A DNA stretch of 64,000 nt, from the NCBI GenBank assembly GCA_019414445.1, contig DXMA01000007.1, positions 51,174 to 115,173 of the forward strand. The letters run 5' to 3'. Under the pieces are notes generated by a model. It searched no databases. It was not told the origin of the DNA and saw only the letters and a program-made list of their open reading frames with translations. The stretch is from Collinsella sp. (lineage in GTDB: Bacteria > Actinomycetota > Coriobacteriia > Coriobacteriales > Coriobacteriaceae). A program made the position numbers and the translations under genes. This document shows, one piece after another, positions 27,648 to 36,485 of this stretch (the first letter of the stretch is position 1; each line of letters begins with the position of its first letter).

Positions 27648-27775
27648 GGGGTAGCTAATTTGGGACGGGGCTATTTTAGCTACCCTTTGACTGACGGCGA
27701 ATGAGCCAGGGTCGGAATACATCTCAACCGACATATGGGGGTAGCTAAAATAGCCCCGTCCCAAATTAGCTACCC
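27648..27775. repeat. Long perfect inverted repeat, 38-bp arms
   Basis: Arms 27648-27685 and 27738-27775 are perfectly complementary over 38 bp, with a 52-nt spacer. Each arm also folds on itself (GGGTAGCTA..TAGCTACCC) and carries TTTGGGACGGGG. The right arm ends ten bases before the ribosome binding site of the helicase gene. Perfect identity of both arms points to recent formation or active maintenance. Confidence 0.85.
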
Positions 27776-27795
27776 TGTGTGGATTGGAGGAAGTG

Positions 27796-30700
27796 ATGGC
27801 GCAGGGGACGTTTGTGCAGGCGCTTCGCAAAGAGGCGGCGTTGAGCGGCACCTTTATGAAGGGGCGTTCGCTCATGCTCAACGGCGCCGTGCTGTCGATT
27901 GAGGACAGCGGCTCGCGCTTCTCCAAAAACGTGACGGTTGAGGGCTCGGTGCGCGGTTCGCGCGGCGACCTGTACAAGACGCATGTGGCGCTCGACATGG
28001 ACGAGCACGAGGTGATCGACTACGACTGCGATTGCCCCGCCGCCTATCGTTACCCCGGTATGTGCAAACACGCCATCGCCACAGCGCTGGCATACCTGGA
28101 CGCCAGCGGCATTGAGCCTGTTGAGGGGCTGCGCACACCGGTTCGCACGTTTACGGCGCAGCCGAAACAGCCCGTTCGCACCGCGCCCAAAGCGCCGGCC
28201 GTCAACCCCAACTTTCCCTTTCCGGCGCCCGTCCCCACGAGCCCCAGCCTCATGGCGGCACTCTCCGATCTTTCGGACGCGCGCATGGATGAGCTGGCGA
28301 GCATGCGCCGCAAGCTTGCCGGTGCCGTTGATCCCGACGCCCCCAAAGCGGCGTTGGAGCCCTCGCTGGTGCCGTACTACAATCCACTGTTTGCCGACCG
28401 CTTTAGCTGGGCGCTCGAGTTCCGCATTCGCTGCGGTTCGGTGTCCTACGTGGTCAAGGATATCGACGGCATGGCCGACGCCTATGTCCGAGGCGGCACC
28501 TTCTCGTACGGCAAGAAGCTCACGTTTGTCCATACGCCCGAAGCCTTCGAAGACGTGTCGACAAAGCTGCTCAACCTTGTCGTGACGACAGTTGCCTATC
28601 TCGATGACATCACAAGCTCGCGTTCGGCGTCGTACGACTTTGCCCGCAGTGGTTTTGTCGCCGAGCGTCAGTTGCCGCTGTCCGAGCATAGCATCGTATA
28701 TGTGCTGGACCTGTTGCGCGGCCAGACCATCTCTTTTGAGCCCGCCTGGTCGCGGGGGACGACGATGCATCGCACCTATGACGTGGCGGTTGAGATGCCT
28801 CCGGAAGGGGAGGACGAGGCGCTGTCTGAGCGCCCACCGCTCCTTGCCGCCAAAATCGCGCCGGCGGCTGGTGGCAGCTACGATCTACGCCTGCCGGCCG
28901 ATGCATACTGCTTTGCTTCGGGCGACGTTGCCTATCTGGTCGACACCCGCCGTGCGCGCCGCGCCGATGTAGCGTTTGCCCAGCATGCGGCGCCGTTCCT
29001 ATCGCGCTTACTGCCCTGTCGCACGCCGATCCATATCGCTGTCGACCAGGTGGGGGAGTTCTGTCGTATGGCGCTGCCCATTTTGCGCGACTATACCGAC
29101 CTTACCGCGCCCGCCGCGCTCGATACCGTGGCGCCCGAGCCGAGCTTTGCTATGGCGATCGGCGTCGACGATGGGCTTGTGACCTGCAAAATTACGGTTG
29201 CCTACGGCGACTGGTCGGCAGATCTCTTTAGCCTGGGCGCTCCGGGCAGCCCCTTCGAAGAGCAACGCCCCGGCGTGCCGCCCCGCGACGAGGTGGCAGA
29301 GTTTCGTGTTATGGACACGGCGGCCCTGTACTTCGATTTCTACGAGGGCGGTCTGGCGTTTGAGGAGCGCGATGACGAGAGCTTGTTCTGCCTGCTGACC
29401 GAGGGCCTGTCCGCCCTGTCCGAGCTGGGTGAGGTCATGCTCAGCGACCGTCTGCGCCAGATTTCGGTGCGACCCGCGCCCAAGCTCTCGGTTCGTGCGA
29501 CCGTCAAGAGCAATCTGCTCGACGTCGAACTGGGCGCGAGCGGGCTTTCGGCCGCGGACCTTGCCGTCTATCTCGATTCGTACAAGCGCCATCAAACGTT
29601 TGCGCGCCTTACGTCCGGCGACATCATTCGCCTGGACGAGGGTGCCCGAGCCGCGTTTGGCCTTGCCGAGGATCTGGGGGTCGATGCTGTTGACCTGCTC
29701 GACGGCGTGTCGCTTCCCGCGTCGAGCACCCTGTTCGTCGATAGCATGCTCGCGCGCACGCCCGCGCTCGAGGCCGATCGCGACGCTGCGTTCCGCCGTA
29801 CCGTCGAGCGTCTGGACACGCTCGGCAAGATGGACTTTACGGTGCCGGCATCGCTCAAGGCAACGATGCGCGGCTACCAGGTCGACGGATACCAGTGGCT
29901 CGGCTCGCTCGAACACCTGGGCCTTGGCGGCATCTTGGCCGACGACATGGGCCTGGGCAAAACGCTGCAGATGATCGCGCATATCCTGGCGCGCGTGGAA
30001 GCGGGGGACATTAAGCCCACGCTTGTGGTGTGCCCTGCGTCGCTCGTGTACAACTGGACTGCCGAGCTGGAGCGCTTCGCCCCGTCGCTCGATGTGTGCG
30101 CCATCGTGGGCGCCAAGGCCCAGCGTCGCGTGCAAATCGCCGGCGTGGCCGAGCATAACGTGGTCGTGACGTCGTATGACCTTATGCGGCGCGATATCGA
30201 CGAGTACGTCGAGCAGGACTTTGCCCGCGTGGTACTCGATGAGGCCCAGTACATTAAAAACCCGCTCACCCAGGTGGCGCGTGCCACCAAGCGCCTGCCG
30301 GCCGGCGTGCGCTTTGCCCTGACGGGCACGCCCATCGAAAACCGCCTATCCGAGCTCTGGAGCATCTTCGACTTTTTGATGCCGGGCCTACTTGGCACGC
30401 GCGAGTCGTTTGCCAAGCGCTTCGAAAGCCCGGTCGAGCATGCCGAGGGCGACAGTGCCGCTCGCCTGCAAGCGCTCGTGTCGCCGTTTGTGCTGCGCCG
30501 TGTCAAGGAAGACGTGGTGGCCGACCTGCCCGAGAAGATCGAGGATACGGTCATGGCGCAGCTCACCGGCGAGCAGCGCAAGCTCTACCTGGCCAACCAG
30601 GACCGTATCGCCCAACAGGTGCAGCACCGCGAGTCATCCGAGTTTAAGAAAGACAAGCTCAAGGTGCTCGCCGAGCTCACCAAGCTGCGCCAGATCTGCT

Positions 30701-31260
30701 GCGACCCGCGTCTACACTACGAGGATTACAAGGCGGGGAGCGCCAAGCTCGATACGTGCATGGAGCTCGTGCACGGCGCACTCGACGGCGGACATCGCAT
30801 CCTATTGTTCAGCCAGTTTACGGGTATGCTCGATATTATCGGTAAGCGCTTGGCCAAGGAGGACATCGCCTTCCTTAAGCTCACGGGCGCTTCGTCTAAG
30901 GAGAGCCGCGCCAAGATGGTCGCGCAGTTCCAAGCGGGCGAGGTTCCGGTCTTTTTGATTTCGCTCAAGGCGGGCGGCGTGGGCCTTAACCTGACGGCGG
31001 CCGATGTGGTCATTCACTACGACCCGTGGTGGAACGTGGCCGCGCAGGACCAGGCGACCGACCGCGCGCATCGTATTGGTCAGCAGCATACCGTGACCGT
31101 GTACAAGCTCATCGCCAAGGACACGATCGAGGAGCGCATTATGCAGATGCAGGAGTCCAAGCGCGACCTGGTCAACAGCGTGCTCGGCGGCGACGGCATC
31201 TCGTCGGCGTTGTTTACCCGCGAAGATGTTCTGGCGCTGCTGGGCGGCGACGGGCGCTAG
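27796..31260 (+). CDS. SWIM-domain SNF2-family helicase
   Basis: An 1154-residue SWI2/SNF2 ATPase. An N-terminal SWIM zinc finger is complete (Cys78, Cys80, Cys90, His92). After a Pro/Ala-rich linker and a middle region typical of bacterial members, the ATPase core shows ILADDMGLGKT (Walker A at 716-723), VVLDEAQYIKN (motif II at 815-818), ALTGTPIENRLSELWS (III), and the helicase-C motifs SLKAGGVGLNLTAADVVIHYDPWWN and QATDRAHRIGQ, here shortened to SLKAGGVGLNL and DRAHRIGQ. Such proteins move along duplex DNA or displace bound proteins such as RNA polymerase; the exact role is unknown. ATG 27796 is five bases after GGAGG. Confidence 0.9.
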   Translation: MAQGTFVQALRKEAALSGTFMKGRSLMLNGAVLSIEDSGSRFSKNVTVEGSVRGSRGDLYKTHVALDMDEHEVIDYDCDCPAAYRYPGMCKHAIATALAYLDASGIEPVEGLRTPVRTFTAQPKQPVRTAPKAPAVNPNFPFPAPVPTSPSLMAALSDLSDARMDELASMRRKLAGAVDPDAPKAALEPSLVPYYNPLFADRFSWALEFRIRCGSVSYVVKDIDGMADAYVRGGTFSYGKKLTFVHTPEAFEDVSTKLLNLVVTTVAYLDDITSSRSASYDFARSGFVAERQLPLSEHSIVYVLDLLRGQTISFEPAWSRGTTMHRTYDVAVEMPPEGEDEALSERPPLLAAKIAPAAGGSYDLRLPADAYCFASGDVAYLVDTRRARRADVAFAQHAAPFLSRLLPCRTPIHIAVDQVGEFCRMALPILRDYTDLTAPAALDTVAPEPSFAMAIGVDDGLVTCKITVAYGDWSADLFSLGAPGSPFEEQRPGVPPRDEVAEFRVMDTAALYFDFYEGGLAFEERDDESLFCLLTEGLSALSELGEVMLSDRLRQISVRPAPKLSVRATVKSNLLDVELGASGLSAADLAVYLDSYKRHQTFARLTSGDIIRLDEGARAAFGLAEDLGVDAVDLLDGVSLPASSTLFVDSMLARTPALEADRDAAFRRTVERLDTLGKMDFTVPASLKATMRGYQVDGYQWLGSLEHLGLGGILADDMGLGKTLQMIAHILARVEAGDIKPTLVVCPASLVYNWTAELERFAPSLDVCAIVGAKAQRRVQIAGVAEHNVVVTSYDLMRRDIDEYVEQDFARVVLDEAQYIKNPLTQVARATKRLPAGVRFALTGTPIENRLSELWSIFDFLMPGLLGTRESFAKRFESPVEHAEGDSAARLQALVSPFVLRRVKEDVVADLPEKIEDTVMAQLTGEQRKLYLANQDRIAQQVQHRESSEFKKDKLKVLAELTKLRQICCDPRLHYEDYKAGSAKLDTCMELVHGALDGGHRILLFSQFTGMLDIIGKRLAKEDIAFLKLTGASSKESRAKMVAQFQAGEVPVFLISLKAGGVGLNLTAADVVIHYDPWWNVAAQDQATDRAHRIGQQHTVTVYKLIAKDTIEERIMQMQESKRDLVNSVLGGDGISSALFTREDVLALLGGDGR

Positions 31261-31425
31261 CCGCGCGCGGGGTGGGACTGCTGGAGTGGGCAGGACGGTC
31301 GACGCATTTTGGCCCGACCGCTTGCCTGATCCGTTATGTGTTCATTTGCAATGCCGTGGATGGTTTGTCTGCCTTTGGGCATAAGAACCATCGAGAACAT
31401 TGGCACATCAGCAAAGGAGAACATC

Positions 31426-31788
31426 ATGGCGAAATTCTTTAAGGACCCCGACGGCAAGCTCATCGCTGCCCTTGGCGACGGCGTTGCGACCCCTGCCGGT
31501 TGCACGGAGCTGACTGCAAACACTGAGGACGCGGCGCACGAGAAGCACGTGCCTGTTGTCGAGACCGAGCGTGACGGTCACGTGATTCGCGCACGCGTTG
31601 GCTCGGTCGAGCACCCCAGCCTGCCCGAGCACTACATTGAGTGGATCGCCCTTGAGGCCGAGGGCCGCTTAGAGGTCCATTACCTTGAGCCCGGCATGAA
31701 ACCCGCGACGTTTTTCGCGGGCGGCTCCAAGACCGGTACCGTCTATGCCTACTGCAACCTGCACGGGCTGTGGTCCGCGACATTCTAG
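31426..31788 (+). CDS. Superoxide reductase-like protein (class II desulfoferrodoxin/neelaredoxin type)
   Basis: Reduces superoxide to peroxide without making oxygen, a typical defence of anaerobes. The 120-residue protein has the full set of ligands for the Fe(His)4Cys centre: His41 in EKHVP (with the catalytic Glu-Lys before it), His63 in VEHP, His69 in LPEHYIEW, and Cys110 and His113 in YCNLHGLW. The N-terminal desulforedoxin domain of class I enzymes is absent; Cys26 is isolated. AAGGAG precedes ATG 31426. It is monocistronic, with a terminator 45 nt downstream. Confidence 0.88.
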   Translation: MAKFFKDPDGKLIAALGDGVATPAGCTELTANTEDAAHEKHVPVVETERDGHVIRARVGSVEHPSLPEHYIEWIALEAEGRLEVHYLEPGMKPATFFAGGSKTGTVYAYCNLHGLWSATF

Positions 31789-31833
31789 GAGCGCGCCCCC
31801 GCTCGGGGTATCATAGCTAGCATATGCACATGC

Positions 31834-31867
31834 AAGCGCCGACTGCATTATGCGGCCGGCGCTTTTA
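31834..31867 (+). terminator. Rho-independent terminator after the superoxide reductase-like gene
   Basis: AAGCGCCG pairs with CGGCGCTT around a 15-nt loop that may pair further (GCAT/ATGC), followed by TTTTA. Confidence 0.7.
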
Positions 31868-31905
31868 CTACGATTTCGATGGTTTACGACGGAAAGGGCT
31901 GAGCC

Positions 31906-33891
31906 ATGAAGCTCGCGCTTGCACAGATCGATATGCGCCTGGGTGATATTGAGGGCATTTGCGGCCGCATCGAGGACCAGGCTCGTCTGGCCCACGAGCG
32001 CGGGGCGCGCGTGCTGTGCGTTCCGGCTCCGCTCTTTATGGGCGCCATGCCCGGTGGCCTGGTGGGCGCTGCCGACTTTGAGCACGACATGCTTGCCGGC
32101 TTGACTGGTGTCGCCGAGCGTATCCAGGAGCTTGACATGATCTGCATCGTGCCCGCGGCGGTTTCGTTTGAGGGCCAGCCGCTGCTCGACTACATGATGC
32201 TCAAGGACGGTCATGTGGTGCCGGCGCGTTCGAGCATTGCCCTGCAGCGTGGCGAGAACAGCGACACGCGTTGGGCGCCGCCGGTGTTCGACGTGGACGG
32301 CGTGCGCATCGCCGTGATTTTTGACTTGGACCGCGAACTCGAGATGTTGCCGACCGGTGTTGACCTCATTGCGTATTTCCAATTCAACGCGTTTGACATG
32401 ACCGACCGCGAGACTGCTGCCATTGCCGCCGTTCGCAGCGGCGCCTACCGCAAGATCGCATCCAAGCGCAGCGTGTGGTTTGCCTGCATAGCGCCGGTCG
32501 GTGCCTATGACGAGTCGGTGTATACCGGCGGTTCGTTTGTGCTCGACGACTGCGGCCGCGTGGTGGCCCAAGCGCCGTGTTTTGAGGAGAGCCTACTGGT
32601 TCAGGAGATCCAGCGCGGTGTGATGCTCGATGCCCTGGAAGACCACGAGCTGCCCGAGTTTCGCTCCGAGGAATGGCTGTGGCAGGCGCTGGTGCTTGCC
32701 GTTCGCGATAACGCCCGCGCCCGCGGTGCGTCGCGCGCCGTGGTGGCGCTCGAGGGCGACTTGCCGTCGTCTTTGCTGGCGGCGCTGGCCGTCGACGCTC
32801 TGGGCCCGCGCAATGTGATTGGCCTGGTGCTGGGGCGCAACCGTATCTTTACTCCGGCGCAGGAAGAGGCCGAGGCTGCCCGCTGTGCCGCCGTCCGCGC
32901 CATCGCCGAGCGTTTACACATTCGCACTGTCGAGCGCGATGCACCGGATGCGGCGCGCGTGCTCGATCGCGACGTGTCGGCGGGCGATGCCGAGCGCCTG
33001 CGCTCGCGCACGCTGGGCCTGATGCTGGAGGATACGGCGCTCGAGCTGGGTGCGATGGCGCTGAGCCCGCTGTCCAAAACCGAGTACGCGCTGGCGGCGC
33101 CGGCGCTTTGCGGCGGCTACCAGGGCGACTTTGCGCCCTTTGGCGATGTGTACCTGTCGACGCTTGAGTTTGTGGCGCGTGTGCGCAACCGCACGTCTGC
33201 CGTGGTGCCCCAAGAGCTCGTGACGCTCAACGCAGTGGAAGATTGTATGGAGCGCGTGCTGGCGCAGGCGCTCTCGACGCTCGACGGTCCGGTCGATATG
33301 CTCGACCGTGCGGCACAGCTGCTCGGCGGGCTTGAGCCGGGTGAGGTCGATGGCGCGCTCGAGGCGCACGTGGACCGCAATCGATCTTTCGACGACATCC
33401 CGATGGCCGCTGGCAAGCCCGAGGCCTGCTCGCTGCTGCTGATGCTCGTTCGACAGGGTGAGGCTGCCCGCCGCATGTTGCCGATGGCGCCGATCGTCTC
33501 GGCCCGTTCGTTTGCCGAGCGTGCCTGGCCGTATATGCTCGCGTGGTCCGACCTGGGGCTTAACGGCAAGGAGCGTATGACGGTCGATTCGCTGGCGCGC
33601 GCCGAGGTGCGCCGTTTTGCTGACGAGGATACGAGCGAGCGCGTGCGAAACGAGATGATGGGCGTGCTGGGCGAGCTACTGGGTATTTCGCCCGAGCAAA
33701 TTGAGGAGCTGCGCTCTGAGGACGGTCAGCGTCGTTTACACGAGGGAATGAAAAAGTTCGAGGGCGAGGTTCAGGACGCCATCGATAAGATGATGGGCGG
33801 CCAGGGTGGCCCGCAGGGTGGGCCCCAGGGTGGCCCGATGCCGCATCCGCCGGTTGATCCCCGACAATTTCCGTTCTTCTCTCAGAACTAG
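31906..33891 (+). CDS. NAD synthetase-like protein (nitrilase + synthetase domains) with degenerate active sites
   Basis: The 661-residue layout matches glutamine-dependent NAD synthetase: an N-terminal nitrilase-type amidase domain (about 1-250) and a synthetase-like domain (about 260-460), followed by an extra C-terminal region of about 190 residues ending in a GGPQGGP/Pro-rich tail. The amidase triad seems lost: the Glu position reads VPAPLFMG (Ala41), the Lys position ARSSIAL (Ser109/110) and the Cys position IAVIFDLD (Phe139). The synthetase PP-loop, normally SGGxDSS, reads LEGDLPSS at 282-289. The fold-level similarity is still clear (LAALAVDALGPRNVIGLVLG, SPLSKTEYAL). It is therefore probably a non-catalytic homologue with a structural or regulatory role. 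The frame is intact and long, which argues against a decaying pseudogene. Confidence 0.7.
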   Translation: MKLALAQIDMRLGDIEGICGRIEDQARLAHERGARVLCVPAPLFMGAMPGGLVGAADFEHDMLAGLTGVAERIQELDMICIVPAAVSFEGQPLLDYMMLKDGHVVPARSSIALQRGENSDTRWAPPVFDVDGVRIAVIFDLDRELEMLPTGVDLIAYFQFNAFDMTDRETAAIAAVRSGAYRKIASKRSVWFACIAPVGAYDESVYTGGSFVLDDCGRVVAQAPCFEESLLVQEIQRGVMLDALEDHELPEFRSEEWLWQALVLAVRDNARARGASRAVVALEGDLPSSLLAALAVDALGPRNVIGLVLGRNRIFTPAQEEAEAARCAAVRAIAERLHIRTVERDAPDAARVLDRDVSAGDAERLRSRTLGLMLEDTALELGAMALSPLSKTEYALAAPALCGGYQGDFAPFGDVYLSTLEFVARVRNRTSAVVPQELVTLNAVEDCMERVLAQALSTLDGPVDMLDRAAQLLGGLEPGEVDGALEAHVDRNRSFDDIPMAAGKPEACSLLLMLVRQGEAARRMLPMAPIVSARSFAERAWPYMLAWSDLGLNGKERMTVDSLARAEVRRFADEDTSERVRNEMMGVLGELLGISPEQIEELRSEDGQRRLHEGMKKFEGEVQDAIDKMMGGQGGPQGGPQGGPMPHPPVDPRQFPFFSQN

Positions 33892-33899
33892 GTCGCTGC

Positions 33900-33996
33900 G
33901 CGCCCGCCAGAGCGGCAATCTGCCTTTCAATCGTCGGACATGACCGCCAGGTCAATGCCCTCCTCTTTCAAGGCACCTTGCCGCTCTGGCGGGCGC
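33900..33996. repeat. Inverted repeat, 19-bp perfect arms
   Basis: GCGCCCGCCAGAGCGGCAA (33900-33918) is perfectly complementary to 33978-33996, with a 59-nt spacer. It lies between the NAD-synthetase-like gene and ruvC. It may act as a terminator-like barrier or be a small repeat element; no T-run follows. Confidence 0.7.
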
Positions 33997-34132
33997 TCGC
34001 TTGCGTATACTCAACCTACAATTCGATCTCGGCTGACTTATAGGGCTAGCGTTGTGTTATTCTAGAACAGACGTTCGTGAATGATGCGCGGGGCCTTGTC
34101 TTGCGCTGTGCTTGTGGCGAGGGGAGGTCGGC

Positions 34133-34654
34133 TTGGTTATCTTGGGCATTGACCCCGGTTTGGCTCATACGGGTTGGGGGATTATCGAGGAGCGGCGTGG
34201 CGAGGTTCGCTGCCGTGCCTATGGCTGCATCGAGACCAGTGCCGGAAGTCCGCTCGCGGTGCGCCTGTCGCATATCGCCCATGACCTTAAGGATGTCGTT
34301 GAGCGTTATCGACCCGACACGGCTGCTGTCGAGAGCATCTACTTTGGCGCCAACGTTCGTTCGGCCATCCCCACGGCGCATGCCCGCGGTGCTGCACTCG
34401 TCGCACTTTCGGAATGCGCGCTCGAGATTGGCGAGTACACGCCCATGCAGATCAAACAGGCTGTGGTGGGCACTGGCGCCGCGGACAAGCGGCAGGTCGC
34501 CTACATGGTACGCACACTCACACAGCTCGATCACGACCCGCATCCCGACCATGCCGCCGATGCCCTGGCCTGCGCCATCTGCCACGTAAACCTCAGCCGC
34601 ACCCGCGCCCTCACCGGTGGCGAGTTCTATCAACAGAGAGGAACCGGATACTGA
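34133..34654 (+). CDS. ruvC: Holliday junction resolvase RuvC
   Basis: Endonuclease that cuts Holliday junctions symmetrically. The 173-residue protein shows the four acidic sites: GIDPG at the start, VESIYFG in the middle, and HAADALA near residue 142. The start is inferred to be TTG at 34133, five bases after GGGGAGG; no ATG or GTG is better placed. The stop overlaps the ruvA ATG (TGATG), so translation is coupled. Order ruvC-ruvA-ruvB is the common one. Confidence 0.93.
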   Translation: MVILGIDPGLAHTGWGIIEERRGEVRCRAYGCIETSAGSPLAVRLSHIAHDLKDVVERYRPDTAAVESIYFGANVRSAIPTAHARGAALVALSECALEIGEYTPMQIKQAVVGTGAADKRQVAYMVRTLTQLDHDPHPDHAADALACAICHVNLSRTRALTGGEFYQQRGTGY

Positions 34655-35274
34655 TGATTTCCCAGCTCCACGGAACGCTTGTCGAGGCCACGATGAGCTC
34701 TGCTGTCGTCGATGTGTCGGGCGTTGGCTTTGAGCTCGGCATCTCGGGCAGCACTGCGGCCACGTTGCCGACGCCCGGTGGCGAGGTCTGCCTCTACACG
34801 CGTATGCAGGTGCGCGAGGACGCCATGACACTTTTCGGTTTTTCCTCAAAGGATGAGCGCATGATGTTCGACCGGCTCGTGTCCGTTTCGGGCGTTGGCC
34901 CGCGCCTGGCGCTTGCCGTGCTTTCCACCTATACCGTGGGGCAGCTGTATTCGCTGGTGATGGCCGAGGACGACAAGGGCATGGCCAAGGTACCCGGTGT
35001 GGGCAAAAAGACAGCTCAGCGCCTGATCCTGGAACTCAAGAGCACCTTTGCCAAGGATAAGGGCTTTGTGCCGGTCGACGTGATTCCCGGACAGGTTGCG
35101 ATGCCCGTGCCCGCTGCCGCTCCCTCGGTGATCGATGATGCTCGTGCGGCGCTCCTTTCCATGGGCTTTAGCCCGCAGGAGACCGATGTTGCCCTGAGCG
35201 GGTATGATGGGCAGAATATGCGTGTCGAGGATCTGCTCGGCGCGGCGCTTAAGCGACTCGGAATGGATGCGTGA
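34654..35274 (+). CDS. ruvA: Holliday junction branch migration protein RuvA
   Basis: Binds the four-way junction and loads RuvB. The 206-residue length is typical. Domain I (OB fold) begins MISQLHGTLVEA, the two helix-hairpin-helix motifs are seen as LVSVSGVGPRLALAVLS and AKVPGVGKKTAQRLILELK, and the C-terminal UBA-like domain (ARAALLSMGFSPQETDVAL) contacts RuvB. Start and stop overlap the neighbours by one base each (TGATG at both junctions). Confidence 0.95.
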   Translation: MISQLHGTLVEATMSSAVVDVSGVGFELGISGSTAATLPTPGGEVCLYTRMQVREDAMTLFGFSSKDERMMFDRLVSVSGVGPRLALAVLSTYTVGQLYSLVMAEDDKGMAKVPGVGKKTAQRLILELKSTFAKDKGFVPVDVIPGQVAMPVPAAAPSVIDDARAALLSMGFSPQETDVALSGYDGQNMRVEDLLGAALKRLGMDA

Positions 35275-36341
35275 TGTGGGAAGCCGATGACTCTCAGGAC
35301 TTGTGGGCGACGCCCGGTAACTCGCCGGCGGCATCCATGGCGCACGGCGAGCGCATGGTGGGCTCGGAGCTGACGGCCGAGGATCTCGATGTCGACCGCA
35401 CTTTGCGCCCTCAGCGCCTGGACGATTACTGCGGCCAGGAGCACATCAAGCAGAGCCTGCGCGTGTTGATCGAAGCGGCGCAGAGCCGTGGCGAGACGCT
35501 CGACCACGTGATCTTCTCGGGTCCTCCGGGCCTGGGCAAGACCACGCTGGCCACCGTTATCGCCAACGAGCTGGGCGCTCAGATCAAGACCACGAGTGGC
35601 CCTGCCATCGCGCGCACGGGCGACCTGGCGGCCATCCTTACTAACTTGCAGCCGGGCGATGTGCTGTTTATCGACGAGATCCACCGCCTCAACCGTTCGG
35701 TCGAGGAGGTCCTGTACCCCGCGATGGAGGACTTTGCCCTCGATATCGTGATTGGCAAGGGTCCGGCGGCGCGCTCGATTCGCCTGGATATCCCCAAGTT
35801 TACGCTGGTGGCGGCAACGACCCGCTCAGGCATGTTGACCGGCCCGTTGCGCGACCGCTTTGGCATTTCATATCGCCTGGATTACTACACGGTCGAGGAG
35901 CTCGCGCAGATTGTGACGCGCTCGGCGACTATCCTGGGCGTGACGATCGACCATCCCAGTGCACTCGAGATCGGCTCGCGTTCGCGCGGCACGCCACGTC
36001 TTGCCAACCGTCTGCTCAAGCGCGTGCGCGATTACGCACAGGTGCGCGGCAACGGCCCCATCGAGCTCGATATCTGTCGCCAGGCGCTCGAGTTCTTCGA
36101 GATCGACGAGCTCGGTCTGGACTGGATGGATATTCGCATTTTGGAGACGCTCGCCAAGACGTTCTCCGGTCGCGCCGTGGGACTTACGACCCTTGCCAGC
36201 GCGGTGGGCGAGGACCCGGGCACGCTCGAGGATGTCTATGAGCCCTATTTGCTGCAGTGCGGATTGATGATTCGTACGCCGCAGGGCCGTCAGGCAACCC
36301 TCCGCACCTTTGAGCACCTGGGGATTGAACCTACCGTTTAG
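35274..36341 (+). CDS. ruvB: Holliday junction branch migration helicase RuvB
   Basis: AAA+ motor of branch migration, 355 residues. Seen are Walker A GPPGLGKT (83-90), Walker B with DEIH (134-137), sensor 1 (AATTRSG) and the arginine-finger region PLRDRFG, then the C-terminal winged helix (GLTTLASAVGEDPGTLEDVYEPYL in part). A 30-residue N-terminal extension rich in Ser/Ala precedes the conserved LRPQRLDDYCGQ. ATG 35274 overlaps the ruvA stop; a GTG directly before it (35271) is also possible. Confidence 0.96.
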   Translation: MWEADDSQDLWATPGNSPAASMAHGERMVGSELTAEDLDVDRTLRPQRLDDYCGQEHIKQSLRVLIEAAQSRGETLDHVIFSGPPGLGKTTLATVIANELGAQIKTTSGPAIARTGDLAAILTNLQPGDVLFIDEIHRLNRSVEEVLYPAMEDFALDIVIGKGPAARSIRLDIPKFTLVAATTRSGMLTGPLRDRFGISYRLDYYTVEELAQIVTRSATILGVTIDHPSALEIGSRSRGTPRLANRLLKRVRDYAQVRGNGPIELDICRQALEFFEIDELGLDWMDIRILETLAKTFSGRAVGLTTLASAVGEDPGTLEDVYEPYLLQCGLMIRTPQGRQATLRTFEHLGIEPTV

Positions 36342-36485
36342 GGCGTTTTGTTTTGGCGGGCTGTTGGACTATCGCTGGGCATCGGGTAAACATATCGCCG
36401 TTCATCGGTTATGGGCGTTTTACTATTGCGCGCCCGTGCTATGCTGAATTGGTCTTTTTCTCATTCGGTAACGAAAGGACCGCCC

